7,541 bases of DNA from positions 1 through 7,541 of the forward strand of contig JAYNFX010000051.1 of assembly GCA_038106885.1 (NCBI GenBank), in the 5' to 3' direction. This document shows, one piece after another, positions 6,431 to 7,541 of the stretch. Source of the stretch: UBA3537 sp038106885 (GTDB taxonomy: Bacteria > Bacteroidota > Bacteroidia > Flavobacteriales > Flavobacteriaceae). Each line of letters starts with the position of its first letter. Within the stretch, counting starts at the first letter, position 1. The notes under the pieces are model-generated. The model saw only the letters and a list, made by a program, of their open reading frames with translations. It was not told the origin of the DNA and made no database searches. The position numbers were made by a program, and so were the translations under genes.

Positions 6431-6940
6431 TTATGTTATTTTCTTATATGTTATAAAGCTGAAATCATATGCGTGATTTTCATCTTTAGAAATAAATTCT
6501 CTTTTTATCTCTTTCCACTGATCTAGATCAATCTCAGGAAAATAAGTATCGCCATCAAAAACACCATGAACTCTTGTCAGTTCAATAACTGAGGCATAAG
6601 GTAATGATTGTTTGTAAATTTCTCCCCCTCCAATAATAAATGGCTGGTCATCATTTTCAATATTTTTTAGTGCTTCCTCAATTGAATTAACAACGATGAC
6701 TCCATCACTTACTGGGTAGTTCTTTTGTCTTGTTATGACTATGTGAGTACGATTTGGTAATGGCTTTGGAAAACTTTCAAATGTCTTTCTTCCCATAATC
6801 ATATTATGACCAGAAGTTAAACTTTTGAATCTTTTAAGATCAATGCTCAAATCCCAAATTAGGTCATTATCCTTGCCTATAACTTGGTTTTCAGAGACTG
6901 CTACAATTACAGTTAATGGGGGGTATTTAGTTGTTTTCAA
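6431..6940 (-). CDS. folA: Dihydrofolate reductase
   Basis: DHFR reduces dihydrofolate to tetrahydrofolate with NADPH, regenerating the cofactor oxidised by thymidylate synthase, whose gene lies directly upstream. The 169 residues fit the family. The core begins L-T-V-I-V-A-V-S at 9-16; W29 and D34 are the substrate-site Trp and the catalytic acidic residue (W22 and D27 in E. coli). M-G-R-K-T-F-E-S at 49-56 and I-G-G-G-E-I-Y at 103-109 are the NADPH-binding motifs. No ATG occurs before the core: the in-frame candidates are TTG at 6940, used here, and a less likely ATT further upstream. The frame is closed by a TAA at 6977-6979. The 41-base gap to thyA shows no promoter or hairpin I can recognise, so the genes probably share a transcript. 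Confidence 0.95.
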   Translation of the reverse strand: MKTTKYPPLTVIVAVSENQVIGKDNDLIWDLSIDLKRFKSLTSGHNMIMGRKTFESFPKPLPNRTHIVITRQKNYPVSDGVIVVNSIEEALKNIENDDQPFIIGGGEIYKQSLPYASVIELTRVHGVFDGDTYFPEIDLDQWKEIKREFISKDENHAYDFSFITYKKIT

Positions 6941-6981
6941 TAATGAGTATTTTGAGCTAAAAGTAATATTTTTTGGTTACA

Positions 6982-7541
6982 TCACACGGCAACTTTTCCT
7001 TTGATATGAGGATGATGATCATAATCAGTAAGTGTAAAATCTTCAAATTTAAATTTAAAAATATCATCCACTTCAGGGTTTAATATCATTTTTGGCAATG
7101 GTTTTGGCTCTCTTGATCTTTGTAGCTCTAATTGCTCAATATGATTATTGTATATATGTGCATCTCCAAAAGTATGAACAAAATCTCCTGGTTTATAGCC
7201 ACATACTTGAGCCATCATCATTGTAAATAAAGAATAAGAAGCAATATTAAAAGGGACTCCTAAAAATATATCTGCACTGCGTTGATATAATTGACAAGAT
7301 AATTTTCCTTCATGTACATAAAATTGAAAAAAAGCATGACAAGGTGGTAATGCAGCTTTTCCATTAGAGACATTTTCTGAAAATGATTTAGATGTATCTG
7401 GTAAAACAGAAGGGTTCCAAGCAGATACCAACATTCTTCTACTGTTTGGATTAGTTTTTAGGGTTTTAACAATAGATTTAATTTGATCAATATCATCACT
7501 ATTCCAATTTCTCCATTGATGACCGTATACTGGACCTAAAT
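6982..7541 (-). CDS. thyA: Thymidylate synthase, 5' end cut by the window
   Basis: ThyA methylates dUMP to dTMP using methylenetetrahydrofolate, producing dihydrofolate that FolA recycles. The frame is open to the window edge, giving 185 visible residues that begin L-G-P-V-Y-G-H-Q-W-R. By comparison with E. coli ThyA, roughly the first 70 residues are missing. Counting from the first visible residue, S33-R-R-M holds phosphate-binding arginines, L-P-P-C67-H-A-F-F-Q-F contains the catalytic Cys, Q-R-S-A-D at 86-90 and N98 bind dUMP, and H128/Y130 are the conserved His and Tyr. The protein ends G-K-V-A-V, matching the family's conserved C-terminus. An insertion of about ten residues before the catalytic Cys (about 46-60), compared with E. 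coli, is common in Bacteroidota versions as I recall. An internal ATG at 7434 is not the start, because conserved sequence continues upstream of it. Confidence 0.97.
   Translation of the reverse strand, partial: LGPVYGHQWRNWNSDDIDQIKSIVKTLKTNPNSRRMLVSAWNPSVLPDTSKSFSENVSNGKAALPPCHAFFQFYVHEGKLSCQLYQRSADIFLGVPFNIASYSLFTMMMAQVCGYKPGDFVHTFGDAHIYNNHIEQLELQRSREPKPLPKMILNPEVDDIFKFKFEDFTLTDYDHHPHIKGKVAV

Noticed and set aside
1..7541. CRISPR arrays, insertion sequences, tRNA genes, phage or defence genes
   Set aside because: No regularly spaced repeats, transposase motifs, terminal inverted repeats, tRNA-like folds or defence domains were seen; nearly all bases are explained by known metabolic and envelope families.

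Overview
The window looks like a piece of a marine Flavobacteriaceae-type genome (Bacteroidota), probably a draft or metagenome-derived assembly. The reasons are low GC, A-rich translation starts without obvious Shine-Dalgarno sequences, a flavobacterial lipoprotein export signal (Cys followed by an acidic S-G-G-D-D stretch), TAnnTTTG-like promoter boxes, and flavobacterial forms of WaaA, ThyA and GH16 enzymes. A run of exactly 100 N (1643-1742) is an assembly gap, so the linkage of its two sides depends on scaffolding.

Left part (1-2544, + strand): the end of a beta-glucan (laminarin-type) polysaccharide utilization locus. It holds the C-terminal 143 residues of a probable PUL surface glycan-binding protein, a strong hairpin, a GH16 surface lipoprotein with an N-terminal PKD/Ig-like domain, the gap, and a second, smaller GH16 enzyme without a lipobox. 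Both GH16 proteins keep the complete E-I-D-I-M-E catalytic motif. The lipoprotein could cut laminarin at the cell surface, and the second enzyme could act on fragments in the periplasm or outside the cell.

Middle part (2534-5051): envelope genes. waaA (Kdo transferase, - strand) and a DegT/DnrJ/EryC1/StrS sugar aminotransferase (+ strand) are divergent around a roughly 110-base intergenic region. That region carries two opposed TATTTTTG boxes. Both probably serve LPS or surface glycan synthesis.

Right part (5041-7541, - strand): a probable operon thyA-folA-fabD-lspA. thyA and folA form the dTMP/tetrahydrofolate couple, fabD is malonyl-CoA:ACP transacylase, and lspA is the prolipoprotein signal peptidase, which would mature lipoproteins such as the first GH16 enzyme. 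thyA is cut by the window end.

The coding density is very high. Both convergent gene pairs overlap by exactly 11 bases at their stop codons. No gene-free stretch exceeds 300 bases, and I see no RNA genes, insertion sequences, CRISPR arrays or phage genes. The content is well-known families. The points most worth checking are the PUL across the gap, the hairpin placed directly before a glucanase gene, and small sequence oddities in otherwise core genes.
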